Shown: positions 47,708 through 61,762, counted from the first letter of the stretch. The stretch is 64,000 nucleotides of DNA from Paenirhizobium selenitireducens ATCC BAA-1503 (GCF_000518785.1 NZ_JAEG01000015.1:62001-126000); one strand, 5' to 3'. Numbers and translations: made by a program. Notes: generated from the letters alone by a model not told the origin.

Positions 47708-48595
47708 TCACGCATCCCGGCCGAAGAGGCCTGCAGGCCTGATGAGAAGAACGATCGCCATGATGACGAAGATCACGATGTTGGAGGCTTCCGGGTAGAA
47801 GACCTTGGTCAGGCCCTCGGCGATGCCGAGCATGTAGCCGGTGACGATGGCGCCCATGATCGAGCCCATGCCGCCGACGACGACCACCGCGAAGACAACG
47901 ATGATGATGTTGGAGCCCATCAGCGGCGAGACCTGGTAGATCGGAGCCGCCAGCACCCCGGCAAAGGCGGCGAGCGCCACGCCGAGGCCGTAGGTAAAGG
48001 TCAGGAGCACCGGCACGTTGACGCCGAAGGCCTGGACGAGGGTCGAGTTTTCGGTCGCTGCGCGCAGGTAGGAGCCGAGCTTGGTCTTCTCGATCAGCAC
48101 CCAGGTGGCGAGGCAGACGATCAGCGAGACGACGACAACCCAGCCGCGATAGATCGGCAGGAACATGAAGCCGAGATTGGCGCCGCCGGCGAGGGCCGGG
48201 GGCGTGGCATAGGGCTGCCCCGACGAGCCGTAGAAATAGCGGAACGTGCCTTCGATCGTCAACGCCAGGCCGAAGGTGAACAGCAGGCCGTAGAGCGGAT
48301 CGAGGTCGTAGAGCTGGCGCAGGAAAAAGCGTTCCACCACCGCGCCGACGCCGCCGACGATCAGCGGAGCCAGGATCAGCGCCGGCCAGTAGCCGATGCC
48401 GGCGAAGGTGAGCAGCAGGTAGGCGACGAAGGCGCCGAGCATGTACTGCGCCCCGTGGGCGAAGTTGATCATCCTGAGAAGGCCGAAGATGATGGCGAGG
48501 CCAAGCGACAGCAGGGCGTAGAAGGAGCCGTTGATCAGGCCGATCAGCAACTGGCCGAACAGCGCCTGGAGGGGAATGCCGAAGATCATCGTCAT
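47708..48595 (-). CDS. livH: Branched-chain amino acid ABC permease LivH
   Basis: 295 residues, about eight membrane segments. LGLAIIFGLLRMINFAHGAQ is the LivH hallmark, and the C-terminal part has FAVVVVGGMGSIMGAIVTG. The ATG at 48595 lies 2 bases after the livF stop. It forms the inner-membrane channel with LivM. Confidence 0.89.
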   Translation of the reverse strand: MTMIFGIPLQALFGQLLIGLINGSFYALLSLGLAIIFGLLRMINFAHGAQYMLGAFVAYLLLTFAGIGYWPALILAPLIVGGVGAVVERFFLRQLYDLDPLYGLLFTFGLALTIEGTFRYFYGSSGQPYATPPALAGGANLGFMFLPIYRGWVVVVSLIVCLATWVLIEKTKLGSYLRAATENSTLVQAFGVNVPVLLTFTYGLGVALAAFAGVLAAPIYQVSPLMGSNIIIVVFAVVVVGGMGSIMGAIVTGYMLGIAEGLTKVFYPEASNIVIFVIMAIVLLIRPAGLFGRDA

Positions 48596-48597
48596 CG

Positions 48598-49298
<701 letters not shown>

Positions 49299-49302
<4 letters not shown>

Positions 49303-50081
49303 GCGTCCTCCGTTCCCATGTAGGCGGTGCGGACGCGCGGGTCGCGGCTGACCGTTTCATAATCGCCTTCGGCGAGGATCTCGCCGCGCTGCAGGACCGT
49401 GACGTGGTGGCAGATGTCGGCGACGACGGAGAGATTGTGCTCGACCATCAGCACGGCGCGGGTCTTGGCGACTTCGCGGATCAGTTCGGCGATGACGCTG
49501 ACGTCCTCCTGGCCCATGCCGGCCATCGGCTCGTCGAGCAGGAGCACCTTGGGATCGAGGGCAAGCGTCGTGGCGATCTCGAGCACGCGTTTGCGGCCAT
49601 AGGACAGGTCGGCGGCCACATGGTCGCGCTCCTTGGTCAGGCCGACGCTTGCCAGCAGATCCTCCGCATGGCCGTTCAGCGTGTCAAGCGCCGAAAGCGG
49701 CCGCCAGAACTGGTGGGCGAGGCCATTCGGCCGCTGCAGGGCGACGCGGACATTGTCGAGAACGGTTAAGTGCGGGAAGACCGCGGAAATCTGGAACGAC
49801 CGCACCAGGCCCATGCGGGCGACCTTGTCGGGCGGCGTGCGGGTGATGTCGGTGCCAAGCAGGGTAATGGTGCCGGCCGACGGCTGCAGGAACTTGGTCA
49901 GCAGGTTGAAGACCGTCGTCTTGCCAGCGCCGTTCGGGCCGATCAGGGCATGGACCTGTGCGTGGTGCACGTCGAGATCGACATCGCGCACCGCGGTGAA
50001 GCCGCCGAAGTCGCGGCGGAGACCGCGGGCGGACAAGACCACCCGCGGCTCCTTTTCAGTTGGGACTGAAACGTTCGTCAT
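49299..50081 (-). CDS. livG: Branched-chain amino acid ABC ATPase LivG
   Basis: 260 residues. Walker A GPNGAGKTTVFN, the LivG motif RTFQISAVFPHLTV-like segment (VRSFQISAVFPHL), signature LSYGRKRVLEIA (canonical for LivG), Walker B VLLLDEPMAGMG. It forms the ATPase heterodimer with LivF. It lies 10 bases after livK. Confidence 0.9.
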
Positions 50082-50091
50082 CAGTCGGCGC

Positions 50092-51294
50092 TTACTTGAC
50101 CAGCTCGCAACCGCTCTTGGCGGGGTCGATATAGGCCTCCGCGCCAGGAATGGTGGCGAGGACGTTGAAGTAGTCCCACGGTTCGCTGGACTCGCCCGGC
50201 TTCTTCACTTCGAGCAGGTACATGTCGTGGATCATGCGACCATTGGCGCCGACGGTGCCGCCACGGCCGAAGACGTCGTCGACCGGCATTTCATGCAGGG
50301 CCTTGGCGACGGCTTCCGTTTCGTCGGTGCCGGCCTTGTCGATGGCCTTGAGGTACTGGGTCACCGCCGAATAGGTGCCGGTGTGGACCATGTTTGGCAT
50401 CTTGCCGGTGCGCTCGAAGAAGCGCTTGCCGAACTTCTGGCTTTCCTCGTCGCGGTTCCAGTAGAAGCCCTCGGTCAGCGTCAGGCCCTGGGCCGCTTCG
50501 AGGCCGAGGCCGTGCACTTCGGCAAGGGTGAAGAGCAGGGCCGCAAGGCGCTGGCCGCCCTGGGTGATGCCGAACTCGGCCGCCTGCTTGATGGCGTTCT
50601 GGGTGTCGGCGCCGGCATTGGCCAGGCCGACGACCTTGGCACCGGATGACTGGGCCTGGAGCAGGAAGGACGAATAGTCGGTGGTGGCGAGCGGATGTCG
50701 GACCGCGCCGGTGACCGTGCCGCCGCTTGCCTTGACGAAGTCGGAGGTCTGTTGTTCGAGCGAGTAGCCGAAGGCGTAGTCGGCGGTCAGGAAGAACCAG
50801 CTGTCGCCGCCCTGCTTGACGAGCGCGCCGCCGGTTCCGACGGCCAGCGCATGGGTGTCATAGGCCCAATGGAAGCCGTAAGGCGAGCACTGTTTGCCGG
50901 TCAGTTCGGTGGTCGCCGCACCGGTGACGATGTCGATCTTCTTCTTTTCCTTGGCGATCGCCTGGACGGCCAGCGCGACCGACGAGGTGGTCAGTTCCAT
51001 GATGGAATCGACCTGCTCGGTGTCGAACCACTGGCGGGCGATGTTGGAGGCGATGTCGGCCTTGTTCTGGTGGTCGGCGTCGACGATCTCGACCGGAACG
51101 CCCAGCACCTTGCCGCCGTAATCCTCGATCGCCATCTTCGCCGCTTCGACCGACGACTTGCCGCCGAAGTCGGCATAGACGCCGGACTGGTCGTTCAGGA
51201 TGCCGATCTTCACTTTGCCATCGGACGGCTCGGCGAGAACCGCCGTGCTCGATGCCAATACCATTGCCATGGACGCGATGAGCTTGTTGCGCAT
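50092..51294 (-). CDS. livK: Branched-chain amino acid-type binding protein LivK
   Basis: 400 residues, Peripla_BP_6 family. The 21-residue signal peptide ends in AVLA before EPSDGKVKIG. Family motifs GILNDQSGVYADFGG, VEIVDADHQNKADIASNIARQW and LTADYAFGYSLEQQ are present. The strong GGGAGGAG lies before the ATG at 51294. It is the first gene of the operon, divergent from a LysR gene. The ligand could be valine/leucine/isoleucine or another amide or acid, since this family is broad. Confidence 0.87.
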   Translation of the reverse strand: MRNKLIASMAMVLASSTAVLAEPSDGKVKIGILNDQSGVYADFGGKSSVEAAKMAIEDYGGKVLGVPVEIVDADHQNKADIASNIARQWFDTEQVDSIMELTTSSVALAVQAIAKEKKKIDIVTGAATTELTGKQCSPYGFHWAYDTHALAVGTGGALVKQGGDSWFFLTADYAFGYSLEQQTSDFVKASGGTVTGAVRHPLATTDYSSFLLQAQSSGAKVVGLANAGADTQNAIKQAAEFGITQGGQRLAALLFTLAEVHGLGLEAAQGLTLTEGFYWNRDEESQKFGKRFFERTGKMPNMVHTGTYSAVTQYLKAIDKAGTDETEAVAKALHEMPVDDVFGRGGTVGANGRMIHDMYLLEVKKPGESSEPWDYFNVLATIPGAEAYIDPAKSGCELVK

Positions 51295-51433
51295 TTGATC
51301 TCCTCCCAGAGTGCAGGTCGCAAACCTGTTCAAAATTGACCAGCCGTACTCCTCAGAACGGCATGTCATGGCGGCATGATCCCGGAAAGTGTCGGTTGAC
51401 GCAAGCGCAAGGCTTGGCTAATTGCAAACAGGG

Positions 51434-51453
51434 TCTGTTCATTTCTGAACAGA
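51434..51453. promoter_or_regulatory. Perfect palindrome in the livK/LysR divergent region
   Basis: TCTGTTCA-TTTC-TGAACAGA, with 8-base arms, begins 30 bases before the LysR start. Its core GTTCATTTCTGAAC fits the T-N11-A rule of LysR boxes. A related GTTCA half-site lies at about 51329, on the livK side. Confidence 0.6.
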
Positions 51454-51463
51454 GTGAGGGCCG

Positions 51464-52405
51464 ATGAGCAATGCTAGTTTCACTTGGGACGATCTGCAGT
51501 TCTTTCTGGCCGTCGCCAGAACAGGGCAGCTTTCGACTGCGGCCCGGCAGCTAAGGTCAAGCCATGCGACGGTCTCGCGGCGCATCGACCGGCTCGAATT
51601 CGACCTCAAAGTCAAGCTTTTCGAGCGCAATCCGCGTGGTTACGTGCTGACGACGATGGGACAGCGCTTCATCGAGACGGCGGAGAAGATCGAGCAGGAG
51701 ACCGAGCGGCTACAGGCCGATCTCGCCGGTGGGCCGACGGCCCAGCGCGGGGTGGTGCGGCTCTCGGCACCGGAGGGTTTTTCCAACTTTTTCTTCACGC
51801 AGATGTTACCGGATTTCACCACCGGGCATCCGGGCATCTCGCTTGAGCTGGTGACGATCCAGCAGATCATGGCGCTGTCGCGCAAGGAGGCCGATGTCGC
51901 CGTGGTCCTCGATCCGCCGAAGGGCGGGCCGTATTACACCGAGAAGCTCACCGATTATCACCTGAAGATCTACGCGACCCGCGACTACATGGCGAGGCGC
52001 GGCGAGCCGAAGAGCCGGGACGAACTGCTGGAACATGCCTTCATCGGCTATATCCAGGACATGATCTTCGCGCCGGGGCTGGATTATCTCGGCGACATCC
52101 ATCCGCGCATCCGGCCGCATTTCCAGAGTTCGAGCATTTTTGCCCAGCTGACCGCGACCCGCAGCGGGCTGGGGCTCTGCGTGCTGCCGATCTTCATCGC
52201 CGCGCGCTATCCGGAGCTGCAGGTGGTGCTGGAAGACGAGATCGACCTCTGCCGCCATTACTGGATCGCCTGCCATCATGATCTCAGGCAGGTGGCGCGG
52301 GTGCGCACCGTGATCGAGTTCCTGCGCGGCGTGGTCAGTGACAATGCCCTGGCCTTTACCGGACGCCCCCTGGTCGGGCGTCCGGTCATCGAGGCGGTGG
52401 GCTGA
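51464..52405 (+). CDS. LysR-family regulator next to the liv operon
   Basis: 313 residues. HTH: LQFFLAVARTGQLSTAARQLRSSHATVSRRIDRLE, then LFERNPRGYVLTTMGQRF and a LysR_substrate domain. Divergent from livK with 169 bases between and a palindrome in the middle, so it likely controls the liv operon and itself. Its stop lies 4 bases from the convergent scpA stop. Confidence 0.87.
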   Translation: MSNASFTWDDLQFFLAVARTGQLSTAARQLRSSHATVSRRIDRLEFDLKVKLFERNPRGYVLTTMGQRFIETAEKIEQETERLQADLAGGPTAQRGVVRLSAPEGFSNFFFTQMLPDFTTGHPGISLELVTIQQIMALSRKEADVAVVLDPPKGGPYYTEKLTDYHLKIYATRDYMARRGEPKSRDELLEHAFIGYIQDMIFAPGLDYLGDIHPRIRPHFQSSSIFAQLTATRSGLGLCVLPIFIAARYPELQVVLEDEIDLCRHYWIACHHDLRQVARVRTVIEFLRGVVSDNALAFTGRPLVGRPVIEAVG

Positions 52406-52409
52406 CGCC

Positions 52410-54545
<2,136 letters not shown>

Positions 54546-54585
54546 CGATCGGTCTCCCTGAACATCCATTGCCCATCACACTGAG

Positions 54586-54656
54586 CTTCTCCCGGCAAGC
54601 GGGGAGAGTGAATTGAAACGCTGCGGCTCGTCCGTCTCCCCGCTTGCGGGGCGAGG
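54586..54656. repeat. Degenerate palindrome pair upstream of scpA
   Basis: CTTCTCCCGGCAAGCGGGGAGAG and, inverted, TCTCCCCGCTT around 54635-54645 form an inverted pair close to the family 2 element that follows. Probably an older, partly decayed copy. Confidence 0.5.
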
Positions 54657-54664
54657 CCTGGTTG

Positions 54665-54784
54665 TTCTTCTCCCCAGCGGGGAGAAGGTGGCCCGCAGGG
54701 CCGGATGAGGGGGCGAAGCATCATGCCTGCGGCCCCCTCATCGCCTCGCATTCGCTCGGCACTTCTCCCCGTGGGGAGAAGAGG
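54665..54784. repeat. Paired palindromes, family 2, copy 2 (inverted relative to copy 1)
   Basis: Arms CTTCTCCCC-AGC-GGGGAGAAG and CTTCTCCCC-GT-GGGGAGAAG flank inner tails ending in GGATGAGGGGG and CCCCCTCATCGCC. The right tail (CTCGCATTCGCTCGGCAC) is the reverse complement, with few changes, of the left tail of copy 1 at 46573-46592. It lies between pccA and scpA. Confidence 0.85.
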
Positions 54785-54793
54785 TCGGGACGG

Positions 54794-56796
<2,003 letters not shown>

Positions 56797-56800
<4 letters not shown>

Positions 56801-57162
56801 GGCTTTCCGGCTTCCATTGTGTCTTCGAAGGCTTGCGGGAAGTTCTTCCGCGCCAGGCTTGCATTGAGTTTCAGCAGGGCAAAATACGAGGCTGGGTCGA
56901 AGGCCCGTTCCGCCGGCAACACTTCGCGCCCGAACAGGCGGCACAGCCGTTCGCCATCCAGATTTCCGCGCTGGAACGGCTCCGTGCCGAAATGGCGCCA
57001 GAGGGCCTGAACGAACTCGATGTCGGCAAGCGCCACCGACTTGTCCATGGTGCGGTGGCGCGGCCAGGCGGCGAGCGGCGTGACCTTGGAATTGGCCCTT
57101 CGGATGGTGAACTGCCACTGGGTTCCGAGCAGTCCGGCCGGGAAGCCCTGATGCTTGGGCAT
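56797..57162 (-). CDS. Unknown protein, tandem paralogue A, coupled to pccA
   Basis: 121 residues from the ATG at 57162 (AAGGA 7 bases upstream); the ATG at 57180 would add 6 residues without a ribosome site. I do not recognise the family. It aligns along its whole length with the gene at 57220-57597: GFPxGL near the N-terminus, FTIRR, ALWxHFG, RGNLD, LFGREV, PAE then FDPxSY, ALL, and RKxFPxAFED at the end. No signal peptide or membrane segment is seen. Its stop overlaps the pccA start (ATGA), so it is translated in step with the carboxylase. Confidence 0.75.
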
Positions 57163-57219
57163 GAGCGGATCCTTGGCCATCAGCCGCGACCCCGCTTGCG
57201 GATTTCGTCGAGCGCCATG

Positions 57220-57597
57220 TCAGATTTCCATCACGTCTTCGAAGGCTTCCGGGAAGCTCTTGCGACCGACGCGCTCGTCGATCCGCAACAGGGCTTCATA
57301 GGAGGTCGGATCGAACGGTGTTTCCGCCGGGATCACCTCCCGGCCGAACAGCAGGTTCAGCCGCCCGGCATCGAGATTGCCGCGCTCGAACGGTTCGTCG
57401 CCGAAATGGTGCCAGAGCGCGTGCAGGAAGGCGGCGTCGACCTTCTGCTCGATCGTGTTGGGGCGGGCGAGGCGTTGCAGGACTTTCAGCGGCGTCGCCC
57501 CGTTCTGGTTCGGCCGCCTGATGGTGAAGTGATGCCCGTGCCCCGGCAGTCCGGACGGAAAGCCGCGATGCTTGGTCATTTCGGGGGTCTTGGTCAT
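57220..57597 (-). CDS. Unknown protein, tandem paralogue B
   Basis: 125 residues from the ATG at 57597, which follows AAGGAG. Clear paralogue of the gene at 56797-57162 with the same order of conserved blocks; roughly half the positions look identical by eye. It is soluble, rich in Arg/His/Pro in the N-terminal third and alpha-helical-looking later. It sits 73 bases after the DUF2442 gene. No known domain recognised. A role tied to the propionyl-CoA carboxylase, or cargo inserted with the DUF4160/DUF2442 pair, are both possible. Confidence 0.72.
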   Translation of the reverse strand: MTKTPEMTKHRGFPSGLPGHGHHFTIRRPNQNGATPLKVLQRLARPNTIEQKVDAAFLHALWHHFGDEPFERGNLDAGRLNLLFGREVIPAETPFDPTSYEALLRIDERVGRKSFPEAFEDVMEI

Positions 57598-57670
57598 CCC
57601 GGTCTCCTTCAAGCCTGGGCGATCGTGTCTTGGTGGGGCGAGGGCTTGTGGTCTGGTGTCGAAGTCGATT

Positions 57671-57955
57671 TCATTCCGCTGCTTGCGCCGGCGGTTTGGC
57701 ACCGGGCGCTGCTCCACCGATGATGAGAGCCTTGGCGCTGATATATTCGTCTATCTCCTCCCATCCCACGGCATCGCCGAAGGGCAGGATCTGCCAGTGC
57801 ATGCGCTGTTCGGCGGAGGCCGCGTGAAGGCGAGGATACCACCACAAAGGTGCTTCGATTCTGCGGCCATCGGCCATCTTGAAGATGATGGCGTCGTTGT
57901 TCACCTCGACGTCCGAGACGAGCAGCTGTTTGTCGTCAATGTCCAAAGTGGTCAT
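57671..57955 (-). CDS. DUF2442 protein
   Basis: 94 residues. The DUF2442 core is clear: VSDVEVNNDAIIFKMADGRRIEAPLWWYPRL, then HWQILPFGDAVGWEEIDEYISAKAL. The ribosome site GGAGG precedes the ATG. It overlaps the DUF4160 gene by 20 bases. Pairs of DUF4160 and DUF2442 genes are frequent and have been proposed as toxin-antitoxin-like modules; I treat that as unproven. Confidence 0.86.
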   Translation of the reverse strand: MTTLDIDDKQLLVSDVEVNNDAIIFKMADGRRIEAPLWWYPRLHAASAEQRMHWQILPFGDAVGWEEIDEYISAKALIIGGAAPGAKPPAQAAE

Positions 57956-58172
57956 GCCATGCCTCCAAGAACGCCTGTCTGTTTTCTCCGATGACCTTCA
58001 GGATATCATTGACCTCGTGGGCGGCGAAGCCGGCCTTTCGGGCAACCCGAAGATCCTTCAGCCAGACTTTCAATTGCTTGCCGTCCTTGAGCACATGGAC
58101 ATGAGGCGGTTCACCGATCTCTTTCGAGTAGAACAGGAAACGATGGCCCTTCCACAGCAGGAGGGTGGGCAT
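57936..58172 (-). CDS. DUF4160 protein
   Basis: 78 residues with the family pattern GHRFLFYSKEIGEPPHVHV and AGFAAHEVNDILKVIGENRQAFLEAWHDHFG. HxH motifs suggest a nucleic-acid- or metal-binding role. It starts only 12 bases after the pccB stop, so it is read from the pccB transcript, and overlaps DUF2442. Likely partner of DUF2442. Confidence 0.87.
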   Translation of the reverse strand: MPTLLLWKGHRFLFYSKEIGEPPHVHVLKDGKQLKVWLKDLRVARKAGFAAHEVNDILKVIGENRQAFLEAWHDHFGH

Positions 58173-58184
58173 CCCTGTCTACCC

Positions 58185-59717
58185 TTACAGCGGGATGGTG
58201 TCGTGCTTCTTCCAATGCGTGCCGACCTGCTTGTTGCGCAGCGAGGCGAAGGCGCGGGCGATGCGGCGGCGCGAGGAATGCGGCATGATCACCTCGTCGA
58301 CGAAGCCACGTTCGGCGGCCTTGAACGGGTTGGCGAAGTTGACCTCGTATTCCTTGGTGCGGGCCGCGATCTTTTCCGCGTCGCCGAGTTCGGAGCGGTA
58401 GAGGATTTCGGTCGCGCCCTTGGCGCCCATGACGGCGATCTCGGCGGTCGGCCAGGCATAGTTGATGTCGGCGCCGATATGCTTGGAGGCCATGACGTCG
58501 TAGGCGCCGCCATAGGCCTTGCGGGTGATGAGCGTGACCATCGGCACGGTCGCCTGGCTGTAGGCGAACAGGAGCTTGGCGCCGTGCTTGATGACGCCGC
58601 CATATTCCTGGGCCGTTCCGGGCAGGAAGCCGGGGACGTCGACCAGAGTGAGGATCGGGATGTTGAAGGCGTCGCAGAAGCGGACGAAACGGGCGGCTTT
58701 GCGCGAGCTATCGATATCGAGGCAGCCGGCGAGCACCATGGGCTGGTTGGCGACGACGCCGACCGACTGGCCTTCCATGCGGATGAAGCCGGTGATGATG
58801 TTCTTGGCGAAGGCTTCCTGGATCTCGAAGAAATCGCCCTCGTCGGCCAGCGCGTAGATCAGCTCCTTCATGTCGTAGGGCTTGTTGGAGCTGTCCGGGA
58901 TCAGCGTGTCGAGGCGGGCCTCGACGCGGGCCGGGTCGTCGTGGAAGGGACGGACCGGGGGCTTTTCGCGGTTGTTGAGCGGCAGGAAGTCGAACAGCAG
59001 GCGAACCTGTTCCAGTGCCTCGATGTCGTTCTCATAGGCGCCGTCGGCGACCGAGGACTTCTTCGTATGGGTGCCGGCGCCGCCGAGTTCTTCGGCCGTG
59101 ACGATCTCGTTGGTGACGGTCTTCACCACGTCCGGACCGGTGACGAACATGTAGGACGAGTCACGCACCATGAAGATGAAGTCGGTCATGGCGGGCGAAT
59201 AGACCGCGCCGCCGGCGCAGGGGCCCATGATGACGGAAATCTGCGGCACGACGCCCGAGGCGTCGACATTGCGCTTGAAGACGTCGGCATAGCCGGCGAG
59301 GGAGGCCACGCCCTCCTGGATGCGGGCGCCGCCCGAGTCGTTGAGGCCGATGACCGGCGCGCCGTTCTTCAGCGCCATATCCATGATCTTGCAGATCTTC
59401 TGCGCGTGGGTCTCGGACAGCGAGCCGCCGAGCACGGTGAAGTCCTGGGAGAAGACATAGACCTGGCGGCCGTTGATCGTGCCCCAGCCGGTGACCACGC
59501 CGTCGCCGGCGATCTTCTGCTCGGCCATGCCGAAGTCGGTACAACGATGCGTCACATACATGTCGTATTCTTCGAAGGAGCCGTCGTCGAGCAGGACTTC
59601 GATGCGCTCGCGCGCCGTCAGCTTGCCCTTGGCATGCTGGGCGTCGATGCGGCGCTGGCCGCCGCCGAGATGGGCCTCGGCGCGGCGCGCCTCAAGCTGG
59701 TCCAGAATCTGTAACAT
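58185..59717 (-). CDS. pccB: Propionyl-CoA carboxylase beta subunit (carboxyltransferase)
   Basis: 510 residues with the N- and C-terminal carboxyltransferase crotonase folds. Landmarks: [58 protein letters not shown] (oxyanion region) and [21 protein letters not shown]. It transfers carboxyl from biotin on PccA to propionyl-CoA. The start follows GGGAGGAAGC. It is the first gene of the minus-strand unit and divergent from the ScfR-like regulator. Confidence 0.93.
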   Translation of the reverse strand: MLQILDQLEARRAEAHLGGGQRRIDAQHAKGKLTARERIEVLLDDGSFEEYDMYVTHRCTDFGMAEQKIAGDGVVTGWGTINGRQVYVFSQDFTVLGGSLSETHAQKICKIMDMALKNGAPVIGLNDSGGARIQEGVASLAGYADVFKRNVDASGVVPQISVIMGPCAGGAVYSPAMTDFIFMVRDSSYMFVTGPDVVKTVTNEIVTAEELGGAGTHTKKSSVADGAYENDIEALEQVRLLFDFLPLNNREKPPVRPFHDDPARVEARLDTLIPDSSNKPYDMKELIYALADEGDFFEIQEAFAKNIITGFIRMEGQSVGVVANQPMVLAGCLDIDSSRKAARFVRFCDAFNIPILTLVDVPGFLPGTAQEYGGVIKHGAKLLFAYSQATVPMVTLITRKAYGGAYDVMASKHIGADINYAWPTAEIAVMGAKGATEILYRSELGDAEKIAARTKEYEVNFANPFKAAERGFVDEVIMPHSSRRRIARAFASLRNKQVGTHWKKHDTIPL

Positions 59718-59775
59718 GCTTCCTCCCGACAAAATGCAAGGCACCTATGTGATTTGTGCCCTTAAACGCAGGGGC

Positions 59776-59848
59776 TTGCAAAGAAAATGATTGAACAGGT
59801 GCAATTGTGGATTTATGAATTTGCAAACAGCGAAATGCGAAATTGCAA
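59776..59848. promoter_or_regulatory. Cluster of TTGCAA palindromes between pccB and its regulator
   Basis: TTGCAA occurs at 59776-59781, 59821-59826 (within the perfect TTTGCAAA at 59820-59827) and 59843-59848, the last one touching the regulator's start codon. TTTGCAAA-type motifs are known targets of the RamB/PrpR relatives of this regulator. The layout fits autoregulation plus control of pccB. Confidence 0.65.
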
Positions 59849-61258
59849 ATGGCGATCGGCAAGCTTTTCATCGGGCGCAAGGTGCGCGAAATTCGGCAGG
59901 CGGGCCATGCCACGCAGGCCCAGTTTGCCGACAAGATCGGCATTTCCACCAGCTATCTGAACCAGATCGAGAACAACCAGCGGCCGGTCTCGGCCTCGGT
60001 GCTTCTGGCGCTGGCGGAGAAGTTCGGTATCGACATCACTGAACTTTCGTCGGGTCAGAACGACCGGCTTTTGTCGGCGCTGTCGGAGGCGCTGAGCGAC
60101 CCCTTGTTCGAGACCTATTCGCCGAGCCTGCAGGAGTTGAAGCTCGTCACCCAGAACGCGCCGGGGCTCGCCCATGCGCTGATCACCTGCCACCAGGCCT
60201 ATCGCCGCAACAGCGAGCAGCTGGTGAGCTATGACGACCGGTTCGGCGCCGCCCCCTCGAACGAGACGACCTCCTATGACGAGGTGCGCGACTTCTTCCA
60301 CTTCGTCGACAACTACATCCACGACATCGACATATTGGCGGAAAGCCTGGCCGGCCAGCTGAAGCTCGGGGAGGGCGAAAACCACGCGGCGCTCGCCGGC
60401 TTCCTCGAGAGCCGATACGGGGTGCGCGTGGTGCGCGGCGATGCGGGCGAGGAGGCGATCCGTCGCTTCGACCCGGCAAGCCGCATCCTGACGCTCAGCC
60501 GCTATGCCTCGGCGCCGACCCGCGATTTCCAGATCGCCATCCAGGTGGCGCAGCTCCATGCCCGCGACACGATCGAGCAGGTGCTGAAGCAGGCGGGCTT
60601 CCGCACGGAAGAGGCGGTCGAGGTCTGCCGCATCGGCTTGCACAACTATTTCGCCGGCGCGCTGATCCTGCCCTATCGCAGCTTCCACCAGGCGGCGCGC
60701 GAGCTGCGCCACGACATCGAGCTTCTCGCCGCCCGGTTCGGCGCCTCGCTGGAGCAGGTCTGTCATCGGCTGTCGACGCTGCAGCGGCCGGGGCTGAAGG
60801 GCGTGCCGATCTTCTTTGCCCGCATCGACCGGGCCGGCAACATCACCAAGCGACACAGCGCGGCGCGTCTGCAATTCGCCCGTTTCGGGGCGGCCTGTCC
60901 CTTGTGGAACGCGCATCAGGCCTTCGAGGCGCCGGGACGGATCATCCGCCAGCTGGCCGAGACGCCGGATGGGGTGCGCTATCTCTGTCTCGCCATGCAG
61001 GTCAACAAAGGCACGCTCGGCTTTCGCGCCGCCCAGCCGCGCTATGCCTTGGCGCTCGGCTGCGAGATTTCCTATGCGGATCAGTTCGTCTATGCCGACG
61101 ATCTCGACCTCTCCAACCGCGCCGCCTTCGACCCGATCGGCATTTCCTGCCGGATCTGCGAAAGGGTCAAATGCACCAGCCGCGCCGTGCCGCCCTTGAA
61201 GCGCAAGCTGGTGGTGGACCACAGCGTGCGGAACGCGACGCCTTACGAGATCGAGTGA
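59849..61258 (+). CDS. XRE-type short-chain fatty acyl-CoA regulator (ScfR/PrpR-like)
   Basis: 469 residues. HTH_3 at about 8-65 (KVREIRQAGHATQAQFADKIGISTSYLNQIE), a central IrrE-like domain (about 150-280) and a C-terminal DUF2083 domain with GISCRICERVKCTSRAVPP; Cys residues there recall the iron-sulphur cluster of mycobacterial PrpR. Members control propionate/methylcitrate or acetate genes and sense short-chain acyl-CoA. It is divergent from pccB with TTGCAA sites between. A TTG two codons earlier is an alternative start. Confidence 0.87.
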   Translation: MAIGKLFIGRKVREIRQAGHATQAQFADKIGISTSYLNQIENNQRPVSASVLLALAEKFGIDITELSSGQNDRLLSALSEALSDPLFETYSPSLQELKLVTQNAPGLAHALITCHQAYRRNSEQLVSYDDRFGAAPSNETTSYDEVRDFFHFVDNYIHDIDILAESLAGQLKLGEGENHAALAGFLESRYGVRVVRGDAGEEAIRRFDPASRILTLSRYASAPTRDFQIAIQVAQLHARDTIEQVLKQAGFRTEEAVEVCRIGLHNYFAGALILPYRSFHQAARELRHDIELLAARFGASLEQVCHRLSTLQRPGLKGVPIFFARIDRAGNITKRHSAARLQFARFGAACPLWNAHQAFEAPGRIIRQLAETPDGVRYLCLAMQVNKGTLGFRAAQPRYALALGCEISYADQFVYADDLDLSNRAAFDPIGISCRICERVKCTSRAVPPLKRKLVVDHSVRNATPYEIE

Positions 61259-61276
61259 GGGGCGCGTCATCGGCGT

Positions 61277-61762
61277 TCAGGCGCCGAGATCACCATCCGC
61301 CAAGGCTTTCGTGGCGGCTTGGGCCTCCGTGAGCAGGCCCTGCCAGTCGTCCGGCGGATGGCCCTGTTTCAACATCTTGGCGAAGACGCGATAAGCGTCC
61401 GTCGGGCTTTCATAGGCTCGCTTGGTATTGTCGTCGTTCACCCAGGCCAGAATGATGATCCGGTCTTTGGCGCTAAACCGGAAGAAGAGCCGATACTGCG
61501 CAACGTATTTGCCACGGAACCAGTGTTTGTAGCCCTCACCCAGCGTGCCCCCCATTCGGAACCTGGAGTGAGATGGATCGGCGGGGATTTCCTCGAAAGC
61601 CATCTTCATCGTGGCTGCCAGCAGCTTGGCATTGCGCCGCGTCTTGTAATTTTCCGGGTCATTCGCCCGGTCGTGCCTCACGGCCGCGATCATTGCCCGG
61701 TACTGCGCGAGGAAAAGGGGATGGAGGAAGAGCCGCCACCCGTTGATCGTTATGTCAGTCAT
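61277..61762 (-). CDS. yhaV: YhaV-family toxin (RNase)
   Basis: 161 residues matching YhaV along its length: INGWRLFLHPLFLAQYRAMI, NAKLLAATMKMAFEEIPADP, GGTLGEGYKHWFRGKYVAQY, RLFFRFSAKDRIIILAWVND, TKRAYESPTDAYRVFAKML and PPDDW. YhaV is a ribosome-dependent mRNA-cutting toxin neutralised by PrlF. The ATG at 61762 overlaps the antitoxin stop by 8 bases. It converges on the ScfR-like gene with 18 bases between the stops. Confidence 0.9.
   Translation of the reverse strand: MTDITINGWRLFLHPLFLAQYRAMIAAVRHDRANDPENYKTRRNAKLLAATMKMAFEEIPADPSHSRFRMGGTLGEGYKHWFRGKYVAQYRLFFRFSAKDRIIILAWVNDDNTKRAYESPTDAYRVFAKMLKQGHPPDDWQGLLTEAQAATKALADGDLGA

Noticed and set aside
57180-57218. 12-residue ORF (MALDEIRKRGRG) between the two tandem paralogues
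   Set aside because: Too short to support; it overlaps a possible upstream start of paralogue A. It may be a remnant of a recombination junction.
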